Shown here: piece by piece, positions 43,901 through 53,686 of the stretch
How the letters are laid out: each line of letters opens with the position of its first letter
Position numbering within the stretch: position 1 is the first letter of the stretch
Assembly (NCBI GenBank): GCA_949710005.1
Contig: OX453276.1
Coordinates: forward strand, 34,322,947-34,386,946
Direction: 5' to 3'
Length of the DNA: 64,000 bases
Source of the DNA: Ricordea florida
Taxonomy: Eukaryota; Cnidaria; Anthozoa; Corallimorpharia; Ricordeidae
Position numbers and translations under genes: made by a program
The notes under the pieces: generated by a model
What the model was told of the DNA's origin: nothing
Seen by the model: only the letters and a program-made list of their open reading frames with translations
Databases searched by the model: none

Positions 43901-46382
43901 TGCACGCGCTTAGTGGCCGCGCATATTATTATTGTTGTGGTTGTTAGTCCGCCATCTTGTGGCTACGTTCTGTTCCTATTAAACGTGTTCCTTTCGTTAA
44001 GTGTTCGTCCCATTTACTGGCGCAGGGATTTTACTCCTGAAAAACCACGCGGAGATAGACCACGCGGAGATAAACCACCAGACACTGAAGGCGAAACACA
44101 GAGCGGTTCCTTCAAGGCAGTGGGCTCAAAACCAGAAACGGTGAAAAGGAAACTAGAGTAAGTGTTAATGCTACTTTATGCAACGTAAAGTATTCCCATT
44201 CATCCTTACTCAGTTATTGTGTAGAGCAGTTTTCTATAAACTATTATTAAACCAAAACAGGAGTTCATCAATATTGGACTCCTGACCAAAACCAACGTGA
44301 TAAATACTCACCTCAATCAAAATAGGAAACGTCATACAGTCAAGTGAACCAATCATTACTCAATTACAAATAAAATGGCCGTCGTCTGCATGTACCAGAC
44401 TTGCAACCTCATCCAAACTCAGCCAGATTTAGGAATTCGCTTGTAATACATGGTTCGTATTTGAAAACGTGAGAGCTGTTAATTGTGTAATTATGTTAAT
44501 TATTAATCATATTTATTATATAAACTCTGCAGAATGGTTCCTTGTCAAATATCTCACACGTGAAAAAGTAAACCAATAAGCGTCTTGCTTATACTCACCC
44601 AGCCAGTAAGAACAAAGTGTTGAAATGGTTTCGAGAAGCTTTGCGAAGAAGAAACTGTATTGGATGAGGCTGCAACTAATCACCGTTCTTTACATTTATG
44701 TTTGTTTAGCTTACCAAGAGCGAGGAAAAAGCAACAAGAGACGAAAAGGACCAATTTGAAACGAAAGTTTGTCAAGCAAACTTCTCTTTTTTGTGTGCTT
44801 GTTTAGTAATAATAATTTTAATACATACATTGATTAACGTAAAACAGTGCTCAATACATGGAAGTAGAGCGAAGTAGATGTTGCGGGAGAAGAAAACACA
44901 CAAACAAACTACACGTTCGAGCCTGTTTCGTGGTTTCCCGTCTGCCCGTGGGCTCGTCGTACGGTTTATCGTAGAAAACTAGAATCTAAGTCACTGCAAT
45001 GTCTGCCCTTTTTCCTCAGTTAGTTAAAGACCCTGATCACGCGACGGTCAGGCGGAGGTTCCGGCGAACCCACGACCTCCCTCCAGTGTTCAACGAACTT
45101 TATGTTTTTCAGTTAAAAAAGGGATTTTTACATATGGTTTATCAATGTAGCCTGATGAAACTCCAAGTGGCAAGTTTTTTTGTTCCTTTGATTTCGCGCA
45201 AAGTTCTCATGGAATATTAACCGTCTTTTTTTTCTTTTAGGGGAGAGCCTACGGCTGGCGGGCCAGAAAAGCGGAGGTAAGTGCAATGTGCAATAGCTAG
45301 CTACGTACATTTCCGCGACGTTTGACGTATTTAGAAAATCAACTACCACTTTTCAGGGTTGTCGATTTGTTTTATACAGCATAAACAATCGACTGCGCAT
45401 GATCATGAGGGCCCCACTGAAAACCGCCATAGCGAGTTAGGTTCCCTCATTAAATATTATAAATTATTATATTATTATGATAGATTCGGCAGAAGTCGTT
45501 TGCACATATGAAAAGTATCTAGCAGTGAAGTTGTCGAGTCTGGCCTTCCTGGTGCTGGTAGTTCTGAAAGTAACTGTTTTTGAAGTTCTTTCGCTTTGAC
45601 GAAGAGGTAACGCTTGAAAGGACAGAACCCTCCCCTTCCCCAACTTGTTTGATCGTCGCAATTTCTTGTGTTGTTGAATTTGACTGACACGGTTCGAGAG
45701 CAGTAAAAGTGTGTCATCGCATTTCCGAACACCTCAAATTCCATCAAAAGACCCTCGCTGTTGATTTATTTTTAGCTATTCTCTTGACGTTTGAATTCCG
45801 TCATTTCACTCTATCAACCATTCAACTGCCCTGATATACAAGAAAATGGGTAAATCAAACGAGTTGATTAAGTAAGTTATACCACCGTAAGGTAAAAAGG
45901 AGGTGCTGACGTTTCGAGCGTTAGCCCTTCGTGGGCACTTTACCCACAAAAGAAAACGAGAGCATATTGCAAAACTTATCTCAATTCTCTGATAAAAAAA
46001 TGCTCAGAATAAAATAGTGAGTCGCCCAATTATAAAGAGAGCGCCATGGCCTCAGTTATGTTTACATGTAAAATTCTATCAATTTCTACGCGGCGTAAGC
46101 AAGGATAAATAAATCTGCTCCATTTCGTTTAGGTTGTTGAGAAACGTTGGAAAGGAAAATGATTCGGCAAGCGAAATGAGTTACGAAGAACGAATTCGGA
46201 AGACAAACAAAGATCTCCGTGATCTGGTAAATGGAGGCAACTTGAGAGATTATCTTCTTCGAAGCCTCAATGGAAATGCTCATCTCTTGTTAATACGGAT
46301 CCGCTCGCGGGCACCTTTACTCCTTATGAAGAGCCTAAATGACTTCAGAAAACGAATTTGTATGGATCCGGCCAGTTTCTGA
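37974..46382 (+). CDS. Four-exon gene of unknown function, LTR element in intron 1
   Basis: Exons 37974-38014, 44026-44157, 45241-45276 and 46133-46382 join in phase across GT-AG junctions. They encode about 152 residues from MADIEMDLDQERN to DPASF. The middle is hydrophilic with RGD repeats (PRGDRPRGDKPP) and two basic clusters (KRKLE, PEKRR) that could be nuclear signals. The C-terminal part (EERIRKTNKDLRDLVNGGNLRDYLLRSLN) looks helical. I recognise no family. Three independent phase matches and conservation of exons 1-2 in copy B support a real gene, but the last exon could be longer or alternatively spliced. The LTR retrotransposon (38413-44022) occupies the end of intron 1. Confidence 0.6.
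38413..38578 (+). repeat. 5' LTR (166 bp)
   Basis: Identical by eye to 43857-44022. It carries TATTAAAC near 38533, a candidate promoter or poly(A) element. Confidence 0.9.
38751..43685 (+). CDS. LTR retrotransposon Gag-Pol polyprotein, 1644 aa
   Basis: A single frame without a gag/pol shift. Residues 1-260 are a Gag-like helical region. A Cys/His cluster (C273, C276, H283 or H285, C291) is a candidate nucleic-acid-binding finger. The aspartic protease has LDTGAETSM (367-375). Reverse transcriptase spans about 690-895, with D757 (KSDLSRAFYQIPL) and ADD at 822-824 in place of the usual Y-x-D-D. RNase H has D973 (VTDGS), E1016, D1043 (LTDS) and D1091. Integrase has an HHCC finger (H1225, H1229, C1255, C1258) and a D-D-35-E core (D1287, D1344, E1380), followed by a proline-rich acidic tail. 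The PR-RT-RH-IN order fits Ty3/gypsy. All catalytic acidic residues are in place, so the element may be competent. No envelope gene is present. Confidence 0.9.
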   Translation: MTTSRAPKQWSLTKTETITSFEAWRQNLQYILSLDSNFAPFLGDTVTWLKKSRGPLRGFTDDGEDVPTARRRSAQQKCTHLELMLGQIANYCPVISRNSIVKNATSISSIWQMIRMHYGFQSTGAHFIDYNNIRLEHDERPEDLFQRLMSFVEDNLLIANGNITHHGEAIPIDEELTPSLENMIVLTWLRLIHPDLPNLVKQRYGTELRSRTLASLKPEISQALDSLLDELRSAADSKVLRTAVSRFNFSTSRDSNRQPIPRRQVSTRRPRSCPLCKAAGRVDHQHYLSKCTYLPPEDRLFFTKTRSTTVVEEDEEAGDNPIIYPLEPHDLEPTDLPSARAVSRRVSTRSSPQLNAFYRQHPVRLTLDTGAETSMIKASLARSLGLTIEKSSQQALQADGTTPLAVVGEVHVSLSRSSKQLTLDALVVDGLDVDILAGIPFLISNDISVRPATQQITIQGSETIRYHTDDKNSAQPHIIRAATSYVLRSSGPTTVIWPGDYLEIDVPPELGTDSTIAVEPHCDTVSPKKHPVSNKSWPQPQVLGSVGSKVRLVNTSDEPYTVRRHEHICRARPTTPATTLAIPPATPHPAYTRSATETKSGLPFSSSVLLDRDKLLPDALRYQFQATLQKYDDVFKPDIPGYNGAAGPIEANVNMGPVEPPQRKGRLPQYSRGQLIELQEKFDELERQQVFQKPEDIGVAVEYLNPSFLVKKPSGGHRLVTAFEDVGRYSKPQPSLLPDVDSILRTIAPWKFLIKSDLSRAFYQIPLSKASRKYCGVATPFRGIRVYCRSAMGMPGSETALEEMMCRVLGDLIQEGCVTKIADDLYCGGTSPEDLLSTWTRVLNQLDKCNLRLSPTKTVICPKSTTILGWVWSQGKLSASPHRVSVLSSCPPPTTVKGMRSFIGSYKVLSRVLPDCSSLIDPLDSAISGLQSHDKLPLNDNLLHKFRVAQQALTTTKAITLPCPSDTLWIVTDGSVTKRGLGATLYASRKNQLYLAGFFSAKLRKHQVNWLPCEVEALSISAAVKHFSPYIIQSQHRTCVLTDSKPCVQAIDKLSRGEFSSSPRVTSFLTTVSRYQVSLQHLAGTANLPSDFASRNAPECQEPMCQICTFIHEAEDSVVRDVSVQDIIDNTKSLPFTTRSAWRDLQNQCPDLRRVHAHLKQGTRPSKKLTNIKDVKRYLTVSSISKDGLLVVRRNQPFASTTEAIVVPRSVLDGLLTALHVRLNHPSRHQLQTVVQRHFYALDMSNALTRISSFCHTCASLQKFPVSLVSQTSEDPPDVVGISFAADVIKRQRQLILLLRECSTSYTNTCLIPDEKHDTLRDALTRLIVELHPIDGPRAVVRVDPAPGFVSLSHNDSLKHLNAWLDVGRTKNVNKNPVAEKAIQELEEEFLRQEPRGGPVSPTGLALATARLNSRLRHQGLSARELWTQRSQFTGDPLPLSDYQTILAQHQQRSTNHPYSEKSKSKHSSVPYHPQIHVGDLVYLLSDRDKLRARDRYIVTEVSDPWCRIKKFTGSQLRATSYKVKLCECYVIPTPICMPRPREDDSEDYENPPTADPTPSPPPSPPAELTCPYDPGPAISSTSPYDDNTHEEDTNLDQEPTDKDPPVREDLTYTPAPPICSHYTPPRPQRVRKPPSYLKDYLSY
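43857..44022 (+). repeat. 3' LTR (166 bp)
   Basis: Pairs with 38413-38578 and is followed directly by the CAG that serves as the exon-2 splice acceptor of the host gene. Confidence 0.9.
45845..45960 (-). ncRNA. Degenerate hammerhead-like motif (Penelope-type repeat)
   Basis: The minus strand of 45901-45940 contains CGAAGGGCTAACGCTCGAAA followed by CGTC. GGGC and GCTC can pair as stem II with a UAAC loop, GAAA matches the 3' core, ACGT could form stem III and GTC would be the cleavage site. The 5' core reads CCCACGA where CUGANGA is required, so activity is unlikely. Penelope-like elements are known to carry hammerhead motifs, so this is inferred to be a decayed piece. It lies in intron 3 of the four-exon gene. 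Confidence 0.35.
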
Positions 46383-46439
46383 AGAGCAACTGGACAAGCG
46401 TATGCCCATACACTGCAAGCCCTCGTTCTGCATATGGTT

Positions 46440-47755
46440 TATATTACGAACAGTACCACAGTACAGTACTGTTCAGTAGCTTTACAAAGAATGGTCACAC
46501 TGCATGGTTTGATCCACAGATGAAAAAGTTAGAACCACACTGTATAGTAAAACAAACAGTACCACAGTACAGTACTGTTCAGTAGCTTTACAAAGAATAG
46601 TCACACTGCATGGTTTGATCCACAGATGAAAAAGATAGAACCACACTGTATAGTAAAACAAACAGTACCACAGTACAGTACTGTTAAGTAGCTTTACAAA
46701 GAATAGTCACACTGCATGGTTTGATCCACAGATGAAAAAGATAGAACCACACTGTATAGTAAAACAAACAGTACCACAGTACAGTACTGTTAAGTAGCTT
46801 TACAAAGAATAGTCACACTGCATGGTTTGATCCACAGATGAAAAAGATAGAACCACACTGTATAGTAAAACAAACAGTACCACAGTACAGTACTGTTCAG
46901 TAGCTTTACAAAGAATGGTCACACTGCATGGTTTGATCCACAGATGAAAAAGTCAGAACCACACTGTATAGTAAAACAAACAGTACCACAGTACAGTACT
47001 GTTCAGTAGCTTTACAAAGAATGGTCACACTGCATGGTTTGATCCACAGATGAAAAAGTCAGAACCACACTGTATAGTAAAACAAACAGTACCACAGTAC
47101 AGTACTGTTCAGTAGCTTTACAAAGAATGGTCACACTGCATGGTGTGATCCACAGATGAAAAAGTCAGAACCACACTGTATAGTAAAACAAACAGTACCA
47201 CAGTACAGTACTGTTCAGTAGCTTTACAAAGAATGGTCACACTGCAGGGTTTGATACACAGATGAAAAAGATAGAACCACACTGTATAGTAAAACAAACA
47301 GTACCACAGTACAGTACTGTTCAGTAGCTTTACAAAGAATGGTCACACTGCAGGGTTTGATACACAGATGAAAAAGATAGAACCACACTGTATAGTAAAA
47401 CAAACAGTACCACAGTACAGTACTGTTCAGTAGCTTTACAAAGAATGGCCACACTACATGGTTTGATCCACAGATGAAAAAGATAAAACCACACTGTATA
47501 GTAAAACAAACAGTACAGTACTGTTCAGTAGCTTTACAAAGAATGGTCACACTGCATGGTTTGATCCACAGATGAAAAAGTTAGAACCACACTGTATAGT
47601 AAAACAAACAGTACCACAGTACAGTACTGTTCAGTAGCTTTACAAAGAATGGCCACACTACATGGTTTGATCCACAGATGAAAAAGTTAGAACCACACTG
47701 TATAGCAAAACAAACAGTACTACAGTACAGTACTGTTCAGTAGCTCTTCCAAGAA
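46440..47755 (-). repeat. 106-bp satellite array 1, ~12 copies
   Basis: The landmark TGCATGGTTTGATCCACAG recurs every 106 bp (46501, 46607, 46713 and on). Copies differ by a few bases, and some have lost 7 bp of the GTACCACAGTACAGTACTG segment. Each unit carries the palindrome ACAGTACTGT. The long minus-strand frames (for example 47224-47550) simply repeat the unit. Confidence 0.95.
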
Positions 47756-48639
47756 TGGTAACTTTCATGTCTGAGCACCAATCCTCGGTGCTTAATGAGT
47801 AATCAAGTGATATCTCCATTTCTTCGACAGAGTGTGTGTGTGTGTGTCTGTGTGTGTGTGTGTGTGTATGCGTAGGTGGGGGCATGAGCTTATTATCTGG
47901 GGTAAACGCCGGTACTTCATCCGCTTGAGCCAGGCATTGTCATAAACCCTGAGTGGTCTTTTAATTCGTGTTTCTCCCTCAAATATTTCAATTTACACTT
48001 ATTGTAAGCATACGCTGTTTGAAACGATCTTTAATACCCATTTCCGAAGGAGATGAGATAATCGCAAATTATTTGGCTAGTCGCCAGTATGGTTACACGA
48101 AAGATCGTCTAAAAATTGTTATTTACCCTGGGTTATTGGCTCCTGACAATGCACAATTAAATTGCAGAAAAAGAAAGCAAATTTGATGAGATTTTGCCGT
48201 TGTGGTACTGCTACATGTAGTTTCGTTCCTTGAACATTTCGTGTTGTTCATTTTCGCTCCTTGTACATTCTTGGGACGATTTTTATGAACTTGTGTGTTC
48301 TCGTCCCACTAAACTGACACTGAAACAGACTTTAATAAACCGTGTTATCATCTTGTATGCAGATCATGCAATGGTTTTGTGTTTTATGCTGTTCCGAATT
48401 GGTTGTGTCAATTTTAATTTGTGACATGTGATGTAGTTGGTTCAATCGATTCCGCGTGTGTTCATTCTGAACCAACTATGGTAAACTACATTGTTTGGGT
48501 GGTAGTTAGACCACCAAAGATACGTTTCCGCATTTGCTGTAATAATAAACTTTATTGTATTAAGTAGTACGAGTTGAGTTGTTGTGTGAAGTGGGACTGG
48601 TGCTGATCCACAGCCTAGTCCTTCTGTGTTATCTCAGAG
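47756..48639 (+). other. Non-satellite spacer with GT microsatellite and possible 3' exon
   Basis: A (GT)n run lies at about 47831-47868. The plus frame at 47968-48186 ends SRQYGYTKDRLKIVIYPGL, then NAQLNCRKRKQI, which has protein-like composition. AATAAA signals follow near 48333 and 48541. It could be a terminal exon of an unidentified gene or an alternative end for the gene starting at 37974, but I found no convincing acceptor that fixes this. Confidence 0.3.
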
Positions 48640-49510
48640 CAGCACTGGTCAATGAGCAGATTACAAAAAAATAGTCACACTGTATGGTTTGATCCACAAA
48701 TGGAAAAGATAGAACCACACTGTATACTGAAACAAGCAGTACCACAGTACAGTGCTGTTCAGTAGCTTTACAAAGAATGGTCACACTGCATGGTTTGATA
48801 CACAGATGGAAAAGATAGAACCACACTGTATAGTGAAACAAACAGTACCACGTCAGTACAGTACTGTTCAGTAGCTTTACAAAGAATAGTCACACTGCAT
48901 GGTTTGATAAACAGATGGAAAAGATAGAACCACACTGTATAGTGAAACAAACAGTACCACAGTACAGTACTGTTCAGTAGCTTTACAAACAATGGTCACA
49001 CTGCATGGTTTGATCCACAGATGGAAAAGATAGAACCACACTGTATAGTAAAACAAACAGTACCACAGTACAGTACTGTTCAGTAGCTTTACAAAGAATA
49101 GTCACACTGCATGATTTGATCCACAGATGAAAAAGTCAGAAACACACTGTATAGTAAAACAAACAGTACCACAGTACAGTACTGTTCAGTAGCTTTACAA
49201 AGAATGGTCACACTGCATGGTTTGATCCACAGATGAAAAAGTCAGAACCACACTGTATAGTGAAACAAACAGTACCACAGTACAGTACTGTTCAGTAGCT
49301 TTACAAAGAATAGTCACACTGCATGGTTTGATCCACAGATGAAAAAGTCAGAACCACACTGTATAGTAAAACAAACAGTACCACAGTACAGTACTGTTCA
49401 GTAGCTTTACAAAGAATAGTCACACTGCATGGTTTGATCCACAGATGAAAAAAACAGAACCACACTGTATAGTGAAACAAAGACTACCACTGTACAGTAC
49501 TGTTCAGCAG
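48640..49510 (-). repeat. 106-bp satellite array 2, ~8 copies
   Basis: The same unit and orientation as 46440-47755, with more GGAAAAGATAG variants. A lone degraded copy lies at about 49810-49925. Confidence 0.95.
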
Positions 49511-49524
49511 GTTTGCAAAGTATG

Positions 49525-49602
49525 TCAAGGTGATGGAAAAATGATATAGTTATGGGATGTGAGCCCCTTCCCACAACCCTATCATTTTCCATCACCTTGA
49601 TA
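49525..49602. repeat. Short inverted repeat after satellite array 2
   Basis: TCAAGGTGATGGAAAAATGAT is answered by ATCATTTTCCATCACCTTGA at the other end, about 35 bp away, forming a 20-bp hairpin stem. Confidence 0.7.
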
Positions 49603-50161
49603 TTCATGTGGCAACCCAGGGTTTAAATTTATCTGCTAGCTGTGCCATGCCGATAAGGTCTAACAAGGAAACAGCTGCCCATGGCTGCTGGCTTTTGAGT
49701 TCCATTTTTCTATTATATAAGAATATTTTTAATAGGGTTTTATCCCTTCTACCACTGTCGCCTCAGTGCGCATGTGTGGCTTTAACGTACCCTTAGTACA
49801 CTTTGACTTTTCCAAAGAATGATCACAACTGCATGGTTTGATCCACAGATGAAAAAGTTAGAACCTCACTGTATCGTAAACCAAACAGTACCACAGTACA
49901 GTACTGTTCAGCAGCTTTCTTGAAACCATCCTGTTTAGTAAGACTGGCCATGTATTAATTTAATACTGTTCAGTAGTTTACAATGCATATAGTCATTCAG
50001 ACTGGAGTTGGATCACCATTTTCTTCCGTTGATCGCATCAAGATAAGTCAAGTGAACATGTACGAGATATAAATGGCATATGTTAAAAAAATCCAAGTCC
50101 CTTTTCCGCGTGCAACATAGGAAATAGGAGACGTCAGTGGTTTGACTGGGTGGCCTTCTAC

Positions 50162-51537
50162 GAGGGTCCTGAAGGGGTAAAATGGGAGCTGGGATTTGTC
50201 TCTTTTTGGGCTGGGAAAATGGGATTCGTGCACTGGGACTGGGATTTTACCACTGGGAATGGGACTAACACTTTGGAAAATGGGAATGGGATTTCTCTTC
50301 TTTGTGAGACTTGCTAGTCTCCGAACCTATAATTTGACACAAATACTCGAATTATCGCATTTGATGACACAAAAAAGTCAGTATTTTTCCACATTTTGGC
50401 CTCCTATTGCAAGTTCTCGTTACCAGGCTTTACGCTGCGGTCATGTCACGTCCTTGATCAGCGGTTTGTTTAAAACAAACATGGCGTCGTCCAGCATGAG
50501 CGATTGCTGTCGGCGAACTATGATTATCGAATTGAAATATGTTTCTTCGAACAATGCGATAGTACACACGGAAAACAGCAAGATCGAATTAGATCTGAAG
50601 CGCAGCCCAACAGACTTGCAGGCAAGCATTGTGGAGAATTGTGGAGTTAAAGACTCTGCTGCGAAAAGAACCAGCATGCAGTTACTCACTTTAAGAAGGA
50701 AACATTTACTCTCTACGAATATGCACAGATTTTTGGTTCATCCGTTGAAGAAGGAGTAAAGAGAGTGACACCATGGTCTGCACATTATTACACACACCCT
50801 AACTCTTACTACCTCTCTGAAACCTCTGATGCTGGCCAGTTAGTTCGTGCTGAAATTCCTAAACCAGTTGGACAACGATTGTCCAGAAATGATGAAGCAG
50901 AGATGAGGTTTTGGGCGAAACGATACGGCAAGTGTGTAAGACAACGTAGTGTCCGACAAGACAACACCATGGACAGAGCTGGGACACTGCCTTTGAACTT
51001 GTATGAAGCACAGACAGTGCTTAATCCATTAGATTTGCATTCGGTATTACCTCACACGCAAGGCATAGTGCTAGATGGACCTCTAGATGAAAGTGCAGAA
51101 ACTCAGACGACGGAAACAGATGAACAGCCTGCTGAGACTGTGGAGGGTGCCACTTGCCATGATCAACCTAACGAATACAGTGGTAGTGACAGTGGGGACA
51201 GCGAGTCTGATGAAGACGGTGCAGATGACGGGACTGGTTTTAACATGGTTATGCCAACAAGGGCTGGGAGACAAAGAGTGCTAACCAGCAGAATGAGAGA
51301 TTTTCTTCAGTCCAGATGAAGGTACATACATCCAAATATCAACAGTTTGCGCTTTTAATTTATTATAGTCATTATATGCATGTTTTTCACCTGTACTTAT
51401 GAAAATGGGATTTCTTGTTTATGAACTGGGATTTCGACCAAAATTAGCCTGGGAACTGGGATTTGAAGCCTGGGAACTGGGATTTGGACCAAAATTGGGC
51501 TGGGAACTGGGATTTAGGACCCCCCTTCAGGACCCTC
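50162..51537 (+). mobile_element. 1,376-bp TIR element, copy 2, at the duplication breakpoint
   Basis: It has the same length, 16-bp inverted ends and encoded frames as 35344-36719. The flanks are TTCTAC on the left and TCTAAA on the right, not a matching 6-bp duplication. The right flank is receptor-gene sequence and the left flank is not, so the element sits at a rearrangement junction. Confidence 0.85.
50481..51319 (+). pseudogene. Unrecognised frameshifted coding segment in the TIR element (copy 2)
   Basis: Identical in translation to the segment in copy 1, with the same frame break near 50686. The function is unknown. Confidence 0.45.
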
Positions 51538-52742
51538 TCTAAATGAACCGACTTTCCTTCTGGTACAGTTATTGTCCAAATACATTTAGAATTGTGAAAG
51601 TAATTGTCTGGAAAATTGGGTGACTTAATGTCACCATTGCTTCCTCGTAAATGACCACCGCAACCTGGAAAGTAGATAGCATAGAAACCAACCTGGGAGT
51701 CTGAGACATTGGCTCTGTACCGTACCCATAGCTTACCACTACTGCTGGACACAGGGGGTGGGGCGTGGTCGAACCCACAGTAACGAGCCAACAGAGGGGC
51801 ACTTGAAAATGGCAATGCCCCATCTCTAAGTTCTGCATAGCCACTATCGCAAGGGATGTTAAAATTGATGAAATCAAAGGTCAGTTTTGTCGCGTTAGGC
51901 AGCTGAATTACCCACAGACAGTCTTGCTCCTCTGATGGAAGGCTTTCCGTTAAAATGTTGCCGGGCGTCTGGGTCAATGATCCGCCGCAATTAAAACCAC
52001 ATCCATAAAGCTCGACTTTCATGCAAATAAACGAAAAATAGCTCAAGGGTAAAATGCGTACAAATCGCGCAGTAACCGGTGGCGAAAGATCATTTCTGAT
52101 TGTTCCTTCCCGTTCCGTGTTACCAGACAAAACCGATTCGTTGTTCTTGTTAGAGTAAACTTCCCAATCTACACCATCAACGCTGTAAACCAGCTGATAC
52201 TTGCTGACTCGACCCATGCGAAGAGATAAGCTGTCAGCTGGAGGGTAAAAGCCCTGCGTAGCAATTGCGGAGATTGTGCTCAACCTGTTGAGCTCGACTT
52301 GCAAATACAACGGTTCTTGCAAGTTGTCGGGGTAGTCCGAGCACCAAGAAGACTTTCCATTCAGTCGAGCCGACGATGCGGGGAATTCTTCGTGAAAATC
52401 CGAGGCTGTAATGTAGGAGTTTTCTATTACTCCACTCTCCAGGCCTAAGGGAATGTTGCATTCTTCGCAGGTCGAAGTCCGGTTAGGCATACCTAGACAA
52501 GAAGCTCCACCATGTTTTGGTGCAGGGTTCGTGCAGTTTCTTACACTGTGACGGTACGGCAGCTTATCTTCATCCAAAGGGATTTGACAAGAACTCCACG
52601 GCGACCATGGAGTCCAACCGCCATCCACCGGCTTGGGTTTAGATGTTCCCCAGTTCCACGGTAACCACGAACTTACGCAAACACTTTTTTGTACAAGACA
52701 CGCAACGACAATGAAAACCAACAAGACAAATTGGAAGTTCAT
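51444..52742 (-). pseudogene. 3'-truncated duplicate of the TSP1-F5/8C-CUB receptor
   Basis: Residues 1-402 match the full gene at 24261-27071, with only three differences, all before residue 33 (positions 3, 12 and 32). The frame then crosses at 51538 into the terminal part of the TIR element and ends after 30 unrelated residues (RVLKGGPKSQF onward). Most of CUB2, the stem, the transmembrane segment and the tail are lost. If expressed, the product would be a secreted TSP1-F5/8C-CUB protein with a mis-folded second CUB, possibly a soluble decoy, but truncation by rearrangement makes a non-functional relic more likely. Confidence 0.8.
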
Positions 52743-53686
52743 ACCGATACCTGTTATACAGTTTCTTATGACGAGACGATCGTATAGACTTGCATTTGGA
52801 AGATGTTATCAGGATCAGTTCCTCTTCGCTCAATAAAAGATAAAATCTCCAGCACTTTATAACTTTACTCAATGCACGTTGTTTACTAAGCTTTTCGACA
52901 TCGTTTGCACAGCGCACGTTACACGAAGGCGAAAGCGACACAATATTGGTCCATTAAAAAAGCAATTAACCAATAACCAGAGTACAAAGTGAAAGCGAAA
53001 ATTGCGACCATACAGACAGCGTTGTTTTCACAAACAGCCTGAAACTGGGTGGAGTTTCTTGTTACGTTTAGCCAATACAACTATTGGGTTTTCCTTAGGA
53101 GGTGACCTGATATAGAAAATCTCTCAACACTGTTAGTTGATTACTCAACAAGAATTTTTAACACACATTCATAGGTACATACCGCACCAAATCCTCGATC
53201 TAACTCGGCGGGAAAGCAATGGATTAATAACTCTACAATTAACTATTTCCTGCACGTTCTTTGTTTTTAAGCAAAAGAAAATATGTTGGCCTTTGTTATT
53301 TTCAACAAGCTAATACGTAAATAACCGGAAATGCGATATATTTCCACGAAAGGTTTTTGCCCTGCGGACGTGCGTTTTGCTTGCTGCGAACAGCGCGACT
53401 AACCTAGACATTATTGAAAATATGAAAGACCAAGCAGTTTTGTTTGCACTGTTGGTGATTCACAAGGTCATGAAATAGAAAATTAGTCTTATTCAGTTTG
53501 TATTTCCCCTTGACTAGCAAGCTGTTTTCTAGCTTCCGTTCTTGATAGATTTCATTTCCGGTCTGTTACGTGCGCTCCTTGCAGAACCCAGAACGCCTTT
53601 CGGGAAATGCAAGATGGCGAGAAAGACGAAACAGTTTCAAATTTTAAATACTGAAGGTCAGGAACATATCTAGCCATCTTTAGGGT
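52743..53686. promoter_or_regulatory. Shared divergent promoter region (copy B)
   Basis: The duplicate of 27072-28012 with about 1% scattered differences. The YY1-like CAAGATGGCG is kept at about 53610-53619, and the upstream short frame is lengthened by one codon but still closed. Confidence 0.5.

Larger units (their letters stand above)
38413..44022 (+). mobile_element. Young Ty3/gypsy-like LTR retrotransposon
   Basis: Two 166-bp LTRs (38413-38578 and 43857-44022) appear identical and begin CGCCAG and end CTGGCG. A TGG-initial primer-binding site (TGGTGGCAGCGACTC) follows the 5' LTR at 38579. A polypurine tract (AAAAAAAAAGGAGAG) precedes the 3' LTR. The flanks share CAG (38410-38412 and 44023-44025), and copy B has the empty site at 63491-63500. 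Identical LTRs plus an intact frame indicate very recent insertion. Confidence 0.92.

Noticed and set aside
46440..49510. Regular repeats resembling a CRISPR array
   Set aside because: The 106-bp units are contiguous without distinct spacers, there are no cas genes, and the context is a metazoan genome.
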